A stretch of DNA of 64,000 nucleotides from Bryoerythrophyllum caledonicum (taxonomy: Eukaryota > Streptophyta > Bryopsida > Pottiales > Pottiaceae): NCBI GenBank assembly GCA_963971425.1, contig OZ020520.1:5312553-5376552 (forward strand). The letters run 5' to 3'. Position numbers and translations under genes: made by a program. This document shows, in pieces, positions 35,094 through 48,499 of this stretch (positions are counted from its first letter, which is position 1; each line of letters opens with the position of its first letter). The notes beneath the pieces were generated by a model, which had not been told where the DNA came from, ran no database searches, and was given only the letters and a program-made list of their open reading frames with translations.

Positions 35094-38000
35094 TTGTTCT
35101 CCTTTTTTTCGTTGCATATTACCTCCTTTCTAACAAATAGGTACATCAAAACGGACACAATGAGATACACACAAAGGATACAATCAAATCACAAGAACAA
35201 CACCTATCAACATACAATGGCGTCCAAATCATTGCACGAGAATCACCGATCAAAACAGCACCGATCTCAATTTACAGGTACGTTCCTTCCAAACCTCACC
35301 CTTTCTACTTGCCTAGTTCTAGAACATGCTTACACTATTAGATTTCATACCATAAGATTGCCACAAATCACATCACTCTGTAGGCACACACAACTATTAG
35401 TACAGCAACAACCACTGCAGGAACAACACAGCTGGTCCTACAAAGACGTTCCAGACTGCAACAACTTGAAGTGGCACCAAAACGACATGACAACAACAAA
35501 TGCAGCAGGGTGCAAACAACGAAAACAGCACAGTATATGCCATAGAAACTGCAACATGGACAACAAGGAGCCTCGATTCTGCAACATGCAAGACAAGACC
35601 ATGAACAAGACAAACAACTACACGACTATGCACACAAGAAGACCATGCAGCAGTAACAAGACATCAACAAGCACGGAGGTAACATGCCCTGTCCACACTA
35701 ATGATAAACTCGGATCTTCACAGATGCAGCATATTGCAAGACATAGGTACATACGTTATACAAGCAGCAGCAGCAGCAGCCTAGGAGCCCAAGTTGGCAA
35801 CAATACAAGTATGTGTGCCTTCACACATGTGAATTGGGTTCCCTTCATTCACCGAGGCGCCCCAACCAAGAACAAAGACAGCGAGCCCCAACCGCAAACT
35901 GCAACGACGTGGGTGCCACACGCAGGAAGAGGATGCAGAAAATCAAAAAACGAAGTTAAGGCAGCTTGCTCTGCCCACACATATGTGTATGGAGGCCTTC
36001 TATGTACGCAGCAGTGGAGAAGAGGCATGCACCGAAGACAAGAGAGAAGCAACACTCAGGAATCGGCCTGCACCATACACATCAAGATCAAAAAACCGCC
36101 GGGACAAACCACAACACAACGCAATCAACAACCACTCGAGCTCCACAACAAAAAACAAGACCGAACTCAAGAGAACAGGTACGTACATTGCAAGGTAAGT
36201 CTTCTTACACCAACTCCATGGTGTCCTTCATGCCCCCCTCTCCCACCTAGGTACCGTAACATCTGCAGAGGAAGGGCCACCATTATCGACACCATTTCGC
36301 CCCTCCTACAACAAGAGCAAACTATCAACGGCTCTAAACCAACATGCATCAAGACCAGAAGAAACCCTAATGTCGCCGCCCCAAAAAAAAGACCAAGTGC
36401 AGAAATTTCCAAGCCTAGATCCAAAATCCAAAGATCTAATCGAGCGGCTTGCACCTCTTCACAACCCTAGCCGCCAGCAAGAAGTAAACAAGATGCATCC
36501 AACGTCAACAGACATATTCGTCACACCTCAAAGACACACAACAAGGTATATAACACTATACCTTCTCCCATTGAAATCCTCTTCCGCTCATTCAGCACAT
36601 ACTCCCTTCGCTTCTACACCCTGTTCCTTCCGGGAGAGAGCGTCCTCAGCGCGAAGTGACGGAGACTACCTGGCAAGGCGAGCAAGCACAAATTCAGGCG
36701 GCGAAGTCCCTCCTAGCAGCCTGACTGGGAAGTCCGCCGCAACCTTCTCCACCACCGATCCGGGATCTACTCACAGTGGAGTAATTCTTACCCTCTTTTC
36801 TGCACTTAACATCAGAGTTTGTTGTTTCTATTAGTGTCATCAGCAAAAGATTAGGACTCGTATTAAATGTGTTTATAGATCTCATTGGGATTTACTAAGT
36901 ACATTACCTCCTGCGAATTTTAGTATCATCCATAACCTTCATGTGTACAAAATTTCGCCGTTACTAAGGATCTTACAGGGAAAACTAGGACGTGTTGAGA
37001 ACAGGAAAACAGAATACAAGACAAGAAGCAAGCGAGAACAAAACAAGCTGCTACCACTCAGCAAGACGCGGCACCTGCATACACTCAGTAAGACGCGGAA
37101 CCTGATCTACAACCAAGCTGATCTCCAGCTAAGTTGCCGTCTGCTGGTCTTGAAGACATGCCGAAAGAACCCACTTGCTGCCGACACAAGGAGGCTAACC
37201 CTGACCGCCGCAAGGATTCACCTCCGTAAGCGATCCTCCTCATCGAAGGCGGAAGCCAACCTTCACGCACGGCCACAGCAAAACACCGCAATCCCACACG
37301 CTTCACGCCGAAGATCGGTGAACCGCACGAACCCCAACTTGTACAACTTGCGCGCGTATGCGCACAAGCGGCGCAGAAGACACAGAGGTACCCGGACAAG
37401 ACATGATGCGGGCGAAGGCAGAGAGTTCTGGGGCGGGCTCATAGGGTTGGGGCGAAAAGAGCACGATCTGGTGCATAACAAGTCTCAGGAGGAAAGAGCA
37501 AGGAGGCACGCGAAGTCTGAGGCGGAGGCTCGACATAACCCTGCCCACAAACGCTGGAGGACAGGCAAAGTTTTTGTACGCAAGGGTTACGCGCAGCAAG
37601 AGTACCTGAAACTCACTCGCGGGGGTGGGAGACTTCGAAGGAAGAACGGGAGATCTGAAGAGAAGACCGAACAACGTGAGCATCTGCAAACCATTCGAGA
37701 GGGTGGGAGGCCCAGAGTGAAGAACGAGAGACCTGAAGGGAAGAGCGGGAAGCCTGGAGTGAAGAGCGGTAAAACAGTAAACAAGCAACGGACTCTTAGT
37801 AGAAACGAATGCCATAAGACGGTACAGACTTGGAGAACCTGCTGGCAAGGGAGCCAGTGCTTCAAGAACGGAAGGTCCAAACATTCAGGTCAAAATCTTC
37901 TCTTACTCCCCCCATTAGTTAGACTCTATCATCATTGGGTTTATGCAAATCCATGTACTTTCGCACAAATCTTTTATAAATATTTATTTGCTTGGGGAGG

Positions 38001-38379
38001 TGACCTCTTTTTGGCCACCTCCCATGTGTGTATGTGTGCTGAAATTACTAGGCAACATAGTATCCCTCCATTTAACACCTTCTTCTTCCATAAGATGGTG
38101 AAAATGGGCACAAATGAATGGTGTATACTATACACAAGTTGTGATACTAAAAAGATTGTGGGTAAAGTTTGTAGGCAAATGGTTAGGAATGAATGGTGTC
38201 TATTGTATGCAAGCTATGTTGCCAATATTGTTGCAAGTATAAACTTCTTCTTAACTACAAACTCTCAAACAGGCCCACAACTTGATTTGTGGAATGAGGT
38301 TTTAGTTAAGATGATAAGAAGTTATTTGAAAGGCAAAAACAAAAACAAACTCCAATACCTTTTTCTTGCTTTGTTCAGA
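35094..38379 (+). other. Putative LINE 5' region with two long open frames
   Basis: Frame 35094-36470 is open for 458 codons and frame 36943-38379 for 479 codons, the latter running without a stop into ORF1. Translations are rich in Thr, Asn, Gln, His, Lys and Arg and match no domain I know. The sense strand here is rich in A and C, which lowers stop frequency, so openness alone is weak evidence. It could be a long 5' UTR, an additional ORF, or an N-terminal extension of ORF1. Confidence 0.45.
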
Positions 38380-40019
38380 ATGGCGTCATCTTCAAGTGTT
38401 GCATCTGCCTCCAAGAAACTCTTCTCTGATTGTCAAATGGTTGAAGTAGAAGTCTTGAGTCAGAAAAGGGCTAGTGGCGTTCAAATCCTTTCAAGCCAAA
38501 AGAAGGTTAAAGGCAAAGAAATTCACGAATTTCAGCGTCCTCCCTTTCGGCTAGGATTTCATGCACTAAACCTACTTGCCATGGACCAATCCCTCCCTAT
38601 TGAACCAAATCATTCAGTGAGTCAATTGGACAGAATGGGTATGAGTCATGGGGAAGCATTAGAATGTAATGAATCCATCCCCTCCTTCCCATATGTCATT
38701 CAGGAAGAATGGCCTTCCAAAAGAAATGACAAGGATGGTGGAAATCATTACAATCTAACACAACTTCCCCACGAACTTGAGATTGATGAAAACGGGTTTG
38801 CACTTGATTATCATGTTGGCATCTTCTTTGAGCTAGGAGAATTAGTGATATTAAAAGATGATGTTATGGCCATGGTTGTTGCAAGATTGATGCACATGAA
38901 AATTGAAGTGGGGGATATACTTGGTGAACCCATTGCAATCATGTGTTATCATGGCTCAAAAAGATGGAGTGGAGCAATCAAAGTACATCTTAAAAATCCC
39001 AATACGGACGGGACGGGGCTCCTCAAAGGTATCCGCCCGTTCATCCTTAAATTGGATGAAAAAATTTGTAGGGGAAAAATATGCAAATCCTTTGACTCCA
39101 TTGCCATTGCAAGTTTACTCTCTATAAGAGTAAATAGTGCAAACTTGAAGGGAAAAAAGTGGCATAACATGTTTGAAGAAGTTGTCAAGGATGGTTTCTC
39201 TAGAGGTCTAGATTTTGAAGTGACCAATATCCAGAAAAATGAAGGGGCGGATTTTGCTTGGATCAAAGCACCGTCACCGGATGAGGCAAAAAGGATTACG
39301 TCACAAAAATTTCCTTTTCCAATGAGCTTATGGAAGCAACATTTGCAAACAAGGAGAAAATGTCAGAAGATGACAAGGCCAAGAAAAATGCCGTAGTCTT
39401 GATTGTCAAAAATCTGAACAAATCCAAATCCACTTCATCACTAGAAGAGGGTATCAAAGCATATATGGGTGAAAGAAATGTGGCGGGTGTCTTCTTCCGG
39501 TTGGAAAATAGTAAACATGTAGGGTCTTGCAATGTCCAATGTCTCAATGCCGCCGTATACAAAAAGTTTGTCAAACAAAATGCAAAAATACTAGGTAAAT
39601 ATGTCGAGTTTTGCCCCTATCCAAAAAGTTTGGATGGAATAAACGCACCAACATCCGAGGAGCTTGCACGGCTTGGCTTCACAGATGTGAATACCGCCCT
39701 TGCCAATACCGTGCAAGCTTTGGAGAATGCACCAACACAAAACTTCACCAAATCAGACCTCAACCGAATGGTTGAGGAAGCTGTAAACAAAGGTGCAGTA
39801 ACAACATTGGGGGAAATAAGGAAAGAGATGAGCTTGCTCAAAAGTGAGATTGTGGAGGAAGCAAAGGTATATGCGGACAAGGTTCAAGCTGAATCAAATA
39901 GAAACTCAAGAGTCCAAATAGCCCTCCTCCAAAAACAAATGAGAATCACCTTGGAAACCCTTCAAGCCGACCATCCCGATACACTCGAAATTGAAGGCAA
40001 TATGGACATGTCAAACTAG
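38380..40019 (+). CDS. LINE ORF1 with RRM domain (one frameshift)
   Basis: Probable RNA-binding ORF1 protein. The first frame runs from ATG 38380 (MASSSSVASASKKLF) to a stop at 39394-39396. The second frame is open from 39330 (MEATFANKEKMSEDDKAK) to TAG 40017-40019. A one-base loss, equivalent to a -1 shift, around 39325-39332 would join them at about 545 residues. The second part contains an RNA-recognition-motif-like fold: RNP2-like VVLIVKNL, then helix, AGVFFRLEN, then CNVQCLNAAVYKKF. A Gln/Glu/Lys-rich coiled-coil-like C-terminus follows. RRM-bearing ORF1 proteins are known in plant LINEs. The frame is open much further upstream (to 36943), so the true start is uncertain. Whether the shift is mutation, sequencing error or programmed cannot be told here. 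Confidence 0.75.
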
Positions 40020-40151
40020 TGTTGACTAATGTAGCGGCGGGAAAAACACCACTTAAAGTATATATATATATACTAAAAACAAAAAACAAAAAACAAAAAT
40101 AAATAAAGTATCCCTAGATACTATAAAAGCAAAAGCCACAATCAAATCAAA

Positions 40152-40372
<221 letters not shown>

Positions 40373-40415
40373 CTCTACACCCATCCCAATAGCAACCATA
40401 AACACTACTCATTTC

Positions 40416-40463
40416 AAACTATTAATTGTACTTTGCGGAGACATAGAAACTAACCCCGGCCCT
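40416..40463 (+). other. 2A-like ribosome-skipping motif
   Basis: In the ORF2 frame, directly before ATG 40464, the codons read K-L-L-I-V-L-C-G-D-I-E-T-N-P-G-P. This matches the D-(V/I)-E-x-N-P-G-P consensus of 2A peptides completely and has the hydrophobic LL-V-LCG run usual upstream. 2A peptides make the ribosome skip the last Gly-Pro bond, and they are known at the N-termini of some non-LTR retrotransposon ORFs. Its position implies that translation of ORF2 starts upstream of 40464. Confidence 0.9.
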
Positions 40464-43400
40464 ATGCCAAATATCTTCCACAACCATCCAAAAATACATA
40501 AAAGATTATCGAAAATATATTTCATACCGAATACTATAAAACTCCACCCCGAATATCAACACTTGGCATCTTCCTTTGCACCACTTCTAACAAATAATCA
40601 CATACTCCACCAAACTTATTCTGCCCTCTACCCCAACATTTCCCACTACATACAACTAAAAAACAACCACCCATCAACACACATCCTATTCGCCTTAATT
40701 ACTACCCTCTACCCTTCAATAGAAGAATGCAACAAAATCATCAACCAACATACTGCCAACACAAACCCAACATATTGGACAAACACACTACTAAACACCC
40801 TATCCTCTCTACAAAATCCCCCTGAAAGACATATAGATACACTCCATCCATACACCAAATTCCTAGTAGAAAACCAACACCTATTCGAACACAAAACCTC
40901 TCTACACAATGACCTATATATCTTTATTCACAGCCAAACCCCACCCCCTTCCCCCGATGAAATACAACTAAAAATCCCCTTCTTCCCGAACAATCTTATC
41001 CTCGAAGCTCTTAGATGCTTTGAACCAATCTATGCTTACACACACCCCACCTTGACACCCGACTACATTTCCCCTCCACTCTGTAACCACGACAATATAG
41101 ACAACAGAAGCACATATATCACTACATGGAATGCCGCAACATTAAACACTGCTTTACCAAGCATCCATAATCTAATCGCCCGCACCAACACACCACCCGC
41201 CATAATTGCCATACAAGAAACTAAACTAACCGCTACTAAATCCACAAAATACATACAAAAAACATTCCCCAATTATAAACTTATATTTAATAACACTCAT
41301 TCTCTCACAAGATGCATCCAACAACGAAGGCCATATACACCGGCAAGAGGAGGTCTACTCATGCTCATACACCAATCATATGCCTTCCCCGGGAATATTA
41401 CTAAAATCCCCACCCCAGCTAATATATCACCATATCTTCAAATTATTGAAATTACTAACCGACCCCTTCAACCATGGCTCGTCCTTCACCTATACATGCC
41501 CTCTCACATAGAAGACTCGAGGCTTATCCCGGAAATCCAAAATTCCATTACTTCACAAATAAATACACACACTAACCACACAATAATACTTTGCGGAGAC
41601 TTTAACCGAGATATCGCCCTTATTGGACGGCAACACGGAGGGGTTTCTATCCCCCCAATGGACATAGACTATCAATGGAAAAATTATACGGATAACCTAG
41701 GGCTATATCTAATCCCAACTAATACACAATACTCTCGTCAAGGCGGACATAATTACACACACACCAGCCTAATTGATGGATTCTACATTAAAACACCTAA
41801 CCATACCCGATATACATCTACCACAAATACCACAACCAACTTAAACTCGGACCACTTCCCAATCCAACTACATATACCTCACAACACCCTTATTAGTAGA
41901 CCTCCCACAACCACCAACTCAAATGATACTAAAATACTAAACCCCATCCCAAAAGAAAACCTGGATAACTTTAATACAATATTCTTTGAAAAGAACTCAC
42001 TACAAATAGACTCCCTTACAGATACTCTCTCTAACCACCAACACCTCACACACATACAATGGCAAGAAACTTGCACGACTCTTGACAAACTAATTAACGA
42101 AATTTCTATCATATTAGAAAAAACCTGTAAAGCGCCTCCGATTCCACAACTCACACCTCGAACGTCAAAACAAGGGGGGTATCTCCCGAGAAAACTAGCC
42201 AAAAAATGGAAACAACATCTTGCCACATACCACACCATTCGCAAAACGATCTACACCGCTAAAAATAATCATAATTGGCAAACCCACCCCATAATCTCCG
42301 AACTACAAAACCTCCGTCACCCTCATATCCCACAATTACCACTACCTAACACCTCTCACGAAGAATGGTTAAAAGACATTGCAATCATTGCAAAAAATGC
42401 CAATAAAGAAGCTCGGAAAATTACTACAAGATATGCAAGAGAATGTGTCAAAAAAGCCATATCTAAATATCGCCAACTATACGAAACTAGCCCAAAAAAG
42501 ATTAATAGAAAAGTCTTTAAAAATAACACAAACCTGCCACTAGATTGCATCTTAGATCAAAACAATAACATTCTAACCAGCCCTGATGACATTGCAAACG
42601 AAATACATTTTCAACAATCCATAAATAATAGACCAACCACCCCCCCATGTCACTTCCAACCACAACACACATCAACATGCACGTGCGGAGTTAAGCAATA
42701 CCCGTGGCATGATTTAGACGGATTTACCATTGACAAAAGAGGCGAACCAACAATACCTCTCCACACATATTATAACAGAGACACATACAACATGTGCCTA
42801 AAAAATTTGGGAACTAACAAAGCCCCCGGCCCGGACCATATACCCAACTCAATTCTAAAAAATATGCCCCCAAGATTCCACGACCTCCTATCATTATTTT
42901 TCCTTCATTGTTACAAACAAAAATCCATTCCCGTATCTTGGAAAACAAGTCTAACAATCTTATTATACAAAAAAGGAAACCCATATGTGCTACCTAACCA
43001 CCGACCTATTGCCTTAGCTAACACCATTTATAAATTATATACTAGTACACTAACATCAATATTATCGGCTTACGGGGAAATACACCAAATATTACACGAA
43101 TGCCAAGAAGGATTTAGAGCCGAGAGAAGTACCACACGGCAACTTCAAACCCTCATTGCCGCACTTGAAGATGCAAAATTCACTAATAAAGACATTTACA
43201 TACTCTACATTGACTTTAAAAACGCATTCGGTTCCATTGACCATCCTCGATTGCTAGCCCTTATGAGTGATCTTGGATATCCGGAAGACGCAGTCAAACT
43301 GGTTGGTAATATATACTCTCAATCTACCACTACATACACCGGAGAATTCTTTGGTAAAACGCGCCCTATCCCCATCCAACGTGGTACCATCCAAGGCGAT

Positions 43401-46400
43401 ACACTGAGCCCATACCTCTTCATCATCTTTCTAGAACCTCTATTGAGATGGCTTCAAAGAGGCAATAATGGCTACACATTTGGCACCTCAGAGATCACCG
43501 TAAACTCCGCCGCATATGCTGACGATCTAGCGGCCATCTCCGGTCGCCTTAAATCACTCCAAATTCAATTAGACAAAATAGACAAATTTTGTCTATGGAC
43601 CGGGATGGAACTTGGGGTCCAAAAATGTGCCGTAACTGGATGCCCAAACAAATCCAAAATAAATCCGGCCGCATTCAAAGCCCTCATTCAAGCTTCCAAT
43701 ATCCAATATCGTAACCAACCAATTCCGGTTCTTAACCAAAACCAATCCTACATATACCTTGGAATAAACCTAGTCCCATCACTAAAATGGAAAATTCAAA
43801 TCCAAGCTACTACTACAAAACTTATTAAACAATGCAAGGAACTTACACTATGTCCGGCCACATTGCAACAAAAATAAAAATGATTGATACTGTCATACGT
43901 CCAGGTATCGCATATAGTTTCTATGCGGTCCCTTATTCCATGCCCGCCATTAACAAACTTGATAAAAAAATCATAGCCTTACAAAAGAAAGTATGCGGAC
44001 TCCCTAATTGCACACCCAATGTCATTACACAACTCCCCCACGAACTATTCGGATTAGAAGCCTTTTCCCTCAAAAATGCCTATCTACGTTGCATTGGAGA
44101 ACAACTCCAGAATGCACTTAACGACAAGGGGCGACTAGGATTAATTTATAATGGACTCCTTCGGCACACCCTTGCCATTTATGGTGGAGCACAATACCTC
44201 CAGAGACTTAAAAATACTGATTGTCTTCGGTCTCCCATTACCCGCACACTCTTCTTACTCAAAACAGAAGGTCAAACATTTCTAAAAAGCACACTAGAAG
44301 ATTTCCTACTAGGCCCCGCGCCGCTCGAACAAAACTGGGCAAATGAAATACATAACCTCCCTAGACTTGACAGACAATTATCCGACAAACTCCTACAAAA
44401 ACTTTTTTCTGCAAACATTACCGATCTAAAACAAATTACACTACCAAATGGAACACACCTTATGGACGACAAGAGCTACAAAACAGTCTACGGTACCCCT
44501 CACAAATTAATAAAAAGTGCACTAAATATTGCTAAACAATTATTTTGTCATCCTCCATGCCTCCCTACATGCCCCAACCCTTGCACCACTCACGCCCCAC
44601 CTTACACACTTAAAGACCCGTACATCATTAGCCACAATGACATCCACCCCAACAACAACCCCCCATTAATTCCCCCAAATCCGCCACATTCACGACCATA
44701 TACCCCCCCACCACATATATTAAAAAATCCTTCCATACATCCAATAAACAACATAACCGCGCACAAACATAGAAAATACATTGACTCTTACAACATAAGT
44801 AAACATTATACGACATACCTATGCCATTGGTTCCACAATAACATCACCTACACCAAATGGCTCTCACAAAGAAATCTTTTCCCTTGGCACAACCCAAATA
44901 CTTCCTTACACAACACCAAAATTCTCACACAATACTACCTTACAACTCAAAATAATTACTACCTAAATATCATACAATTACACCACCCTCAAGCACAACC
45001 TCGAGATAATAGATTTGTCACACCACCTCTTATTATCCCCCTCCTTAACATCTTCACAACCGAATGCAACCCTGAAACAGACATCCTCGCACAAACAAAT
45101 ACTATCAAAATACAACAAGATAATGCCCACATATACGAAGGTAATGGGAGACATCTAATAACCATACCACTCACTAGACTACAATGGCTGTGGAACCAAT
45201 ACCATAACGCACTACAAACCCCCATTAACATTGAACCAATACCCCAAACATTTGAAACTGAAATTGTATGGCTATATCAGAGATATAAATACCGTATACC
45301 CAAAAATGATCCCTTTAAAAATGCACACTACACATTACCTGATCCCATTTTGAACTACCTTATTACATCTATGAATATCACACACTCATACTTCTCATCC
45401 CCCGTTACATGCTCCACAAAAATTTCAAAATTCTACTCTCCATTTGAGCGGGATAAGATTTTTGGGTCTCTTGGAAAAGCCTTTGATCATAGATGGAGTG
45501 GAATAGGCCTTGCACACCCTCACAACGAAGTAGAAACTCAACAAGCAATACATTGGGCGCGCCTAGCGGCAAACAACGATCCCAACCACAACATCACCAT
45601 TATTATCACTCCCGACACTCAATGGTACCAAAACTCTAACCCACATTTAGGCCCATTTCCGGACTCCCACATCATAGTACTATTCGAAGCGGACTCTATG
45701 ACATACAAAGAACCCACTATACCACCGCAAATAATAACACCCCGCCTTGAACCTGCAACCTTACGTATCCTATGCATACATCACCAAACTCAAGAAATAG
45801 GTAGAATGGAAACCCTCACTCATCTCACTTTAATAGCTAAAAATCTTAATATTAACAAGGTATACACCGCCATTGCCCCTGCCACGCCGATCTCAATCCG
45901 TGTAAACCGCAACAAAAAATGGTCTAAAACCCCCCACATAAACATCTCTGCATTACCAATTACCGAAATGAACCTCCCATTCCCCAACTACCAAACCAAT
46001 ACCGTCCTTAAATTTGACCCCAACTTTAGCTACTACACTGACGGCTCCTTCAAAGAACCAACCGAAGTAAGCCCAGGACACTGGCACCGAGAAAAAGCCG
46101 GTTATGGGGTATACAATTCAACCAAACAAATAAAATTAGGTAAAAGACTACATGGACTCCAAAATATACTAAGAGCCGAAATGATGGCTATACACAAAAC
46201 CCTTAAGATAATCACCACTCAATACCCAAACGAACCGGCTCACATTTTTACAGATTGCATAAATGTATTATATCTCCTTAATACACACATAAAACACCCC
46301 ACTTTACACAACACTCACCCGGACAAAACCATCCTCACATCTATGGTTGTAATGCTTCAAAATCGCACACAGATTACTACACTCCACAAAGTCCGTGCTC

Positions 46401-47497
46401 ATGCCAATATTGACGGCAATGAACAAGCCGACAAACTAGCAAAAGAAGGAAAAGAAAAAACCCACAAAAATGCGGAACACCCATACGAACACGCCCATGC
46501 CACCCCATATTACTTTCATAGATATGAATGGCCCTCTATGGGAGAAACTCCAGACAAAGGCCCCATACGTTTCCTGGACAAATACCTCAAAAAACATGAT
46601 CTTGTAAATAACTTGGAAAAACTCACAGAAAATTTCCCCAATATTGATAAATGGACCGGCAACCCAAATATTCACAATGAACTGTCCAACAATTTTTGGA
46701 AAAACCCCATAATTACGGACGCACAAATCACATGCCTAATCAAATTCCGCACTGGACAATACATGGGAAATGCCCGCAAACAACTCTTCTTCGGAATTGA
46801 AAGATTCCCTACAATAACATGTCCAATTTGCAACACCACGGACCCGGACACATGGCTACATGTCTTACTCAAGTGCCAAAACCCCCATATACACTCATTA
46901 ATTGTCAAAAGACATAACAAAGCCGTATGGGCTATTCGTAAACTACTTATTTCATCAACCAAATCCCGGTGCTTCACTCTCATGAATGCAGGAACCTTTA
47001 ATGACAACCCACAAGAAAATACGGTCCCCCCTTGGCTATTACCATGCATTCGTCACACTCAAAGATGCCACTGCAACGCAAGATTCAAACCTAACCTACT
47101 ATGTGTTAGAGGGCTTTCACACAAAGACCCACCACCAATCCACATAGACTCAAATCTCACTATCCAATTTATTGAATTCACATATTGCAATGATAGATTC
47201 TCTCCGGACACTATTGCAAACAAAACAAACAAATACCAACCATTACTTGACGATATTCAAGCATTAGGATGGAAAGTAGACCCCCTCATTGTCATCACCG
47301 CGGGTGCTAGAGCCACCACCTTCATTCCCTCAATGACAACCCTTGAAGAAACATTTAAAATCCCCATCACCTCAATCAAAACCACCTTTTCTAACATTAA
47401 CACTATCGCAATTCAACATGCTATGTCGATACTCCTACACAAACGAAAACTTGAAAACAACCAGCCTCTTCCTGACACATCGAACCCCTCTCCATAG
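40464..47497 (+). CDS. LINE ORF2: endonuclease, reverse transcriptase, extra domain, RNase H (one frameshift)
   Basis: Replication protein of the LINE, about 2,340 codons, against 1,200-1,400 in ordinary LINEs. The first frame runs 40464-43877, the second from 43832 to the stop at 47497. One A missing in the A-run 43870-43874 explains the break, because adding one residue restores a continuous frame. The APE endonuclease has WNAATLN (41127), QETKL, GDFNRD (41595) and SDHFPI (41847). The reverse transcriptase has NKAPGPDH, NHRPIAL, QEGFRAERS, YIDFKNAFGS, RGTIQGDTLSPYLF and YADD (43515). About 700 residues follow before RNase H and include a methyltransferase-like block (about 45430-45720). RNase H acidic residues are Asp 46040, Glu 46178, Asp 46253 and Asp 46430 (codon starts). 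A CPxC-x8-H-x4-C finger starts at 46820. The upstream 2A indicates an earlier translation start. Confidence 0.93.
45430..45725 (+). other. Dam-like methyltransferase-related segment in ORF2
   Basis: The segment runs from KFYSPFERDKIFGSLGKAF through W-S-G-x-G-LAHPHNE and QQAIHWARLAANNDP to IIITPDTQWYQ and FPDSHIIVLFEADS. Spacing and hydrophobic pattern resemble phage-type N6-adenine methyltransferases (W...-N-P-P-Y-...-W-x-x-K-A-...-LLPARTDT-x-W-...). The catalytic (D/N)PPY position reads AHPHN. The same block is preserved in the older LINE copy (about 9868-10172). This is a fold guess from pattern; an unrelated structural domain is possible. Confidence 0.4.
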
Positions 47498-47763
47498 ACC
47501 TATATTGCACCTCACCATACACGCCCGCCCTTATAATTATTATAAATAAAAAAAAAATAAAAAAAAAATAAAAAAAAAAAAAACTTTAGGGACCTTGGGT
47601 TCTTTGTTATTGGTTACTTGTTACCGTGGACATAGTGTCTACCTTCGAGAGGGGGAAGTAGTTCCATCCTACCAACCCATGCCCGGTGGGCATGGACTTG
47701 GTGGTGGAATGAACAGACACTTTATTCACGCCGGCCCCCTTCGGAGACCGGCGTTCTTCTTCT
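47498..47763 (+). other. LINE 3' UTR with terminal hairpin and (TTC)n
   Basis: Holds an A-rich tract at about 47543-47584, then a 150-bp stretch shared with the old copy (12105-12255). It ends in the hairpin CGCCGG...CCGGCG around a CTTCG loop, followed by TTC repeats. The A tract is absent from the old copy. Confidence 0.85.
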
Positions 47764-47867
47764 TCAGCCACCGGACAAGTATTTGACAGTTTCCTTTTTT
47801 ACATGTGAATGAAGTGGTTTCTTTTTTGAAGACAATGGGCAATTTGGAAAATCATGCTTCACTTTTT

Positions 47868-47944
47868 TAATCCCTAAAGGCCCAAGAGTCCCCTCCAAAG
47901 AATGTAAGCATCCCCTGAAGGGACTCTAGAGCCTTTAAGGGTTA
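47868..47944. repeat. Short hairpin repeat family B, copy 2
   Basis: Starts TAATCCCTAAAGGCCCAAGA and ends with the approximate inverse GACTCTAGAGCCTTTAAGGG. The arms are about 25 bases. Related to 19049-19116. Confidence 0.65.
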
Positions 47945-48465
47945 GTACATTGGAGATTTTTAATACAATAGTGACCTAATATACTCTTTTCTGAGATATA
48001 AAAACAAATCCCTACCACAATAAAAAAATCTCACAGTGAAAGAATTAAAAGTTTTTACTCCAGAGGATTAGGTACAAAACAGAAATCTTCTTCGTCCACA
48101 TCTGTAGACACAAAAGTGAGAGCTTTTGTTTCTCTTATTAAAAAAAAAAACCTAGACGGTGAATACAAAGATTGTTAGGTTTTTTTTAATGTTGTTACAA
48201 ATTTTGAAAGAAGTTGAGTTCACATAATAAAACAAATGCTATATGCTTAAATTTCACATCTGAAATTGCAATGAAAGATTGCCATAATAGCGTAAAACCC
48301 AAAACGTCATTTCCTTCCATCTCGTCTGCTGAGCAGGGTTTTAGGGTTAAGGGTTTAACATGACGTCCAGCTTCTCAAAACTATCAAATTAATTGCCGTC
48401 AAGGGTTGGTGCAAGATGAGAAAAAGCCAGCTACACCTCAGATTTGTGAAGCATCAGATAACACT

Positions 48466-48499
48466 AGGTTTAGGGTTTAGGGTTTAGGGTTTGGGGTTT
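48466..48499 (+). repeat. Interstitial TTTAGGG repeats
   Basis: Four TTTAGGG units plus a TTTGGGG variant. Such short plant-telomere-type runs (telo-boxes) recur near genes in this window (4925-4962, 48672-48705, 49311-49325, 49498-49535, 53388-53410, 54186-54207), so this is not a chromosome end. Confidence 0.85.

Noticed and set aside
34940-36800. LTR retrotransposon
   Set aside because: No pair of long direct repeats, primer-binding site or gag/pol frames found; the downstream coding is clearly LINE-type.
43855-43880. Programmed -1 frameshift in ORF2
   Set aside because: The codons CAA CAA AAA TAA do not form a classical X-XXY-YYZ slippery site; a one-base loss in an A-run is simpler.
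48466-48499. Telomere or chromosome end
   Set aside because: Only a few TTTAGGG units, flanked by genes on both sides; matches plant telo-box runs near promoters.
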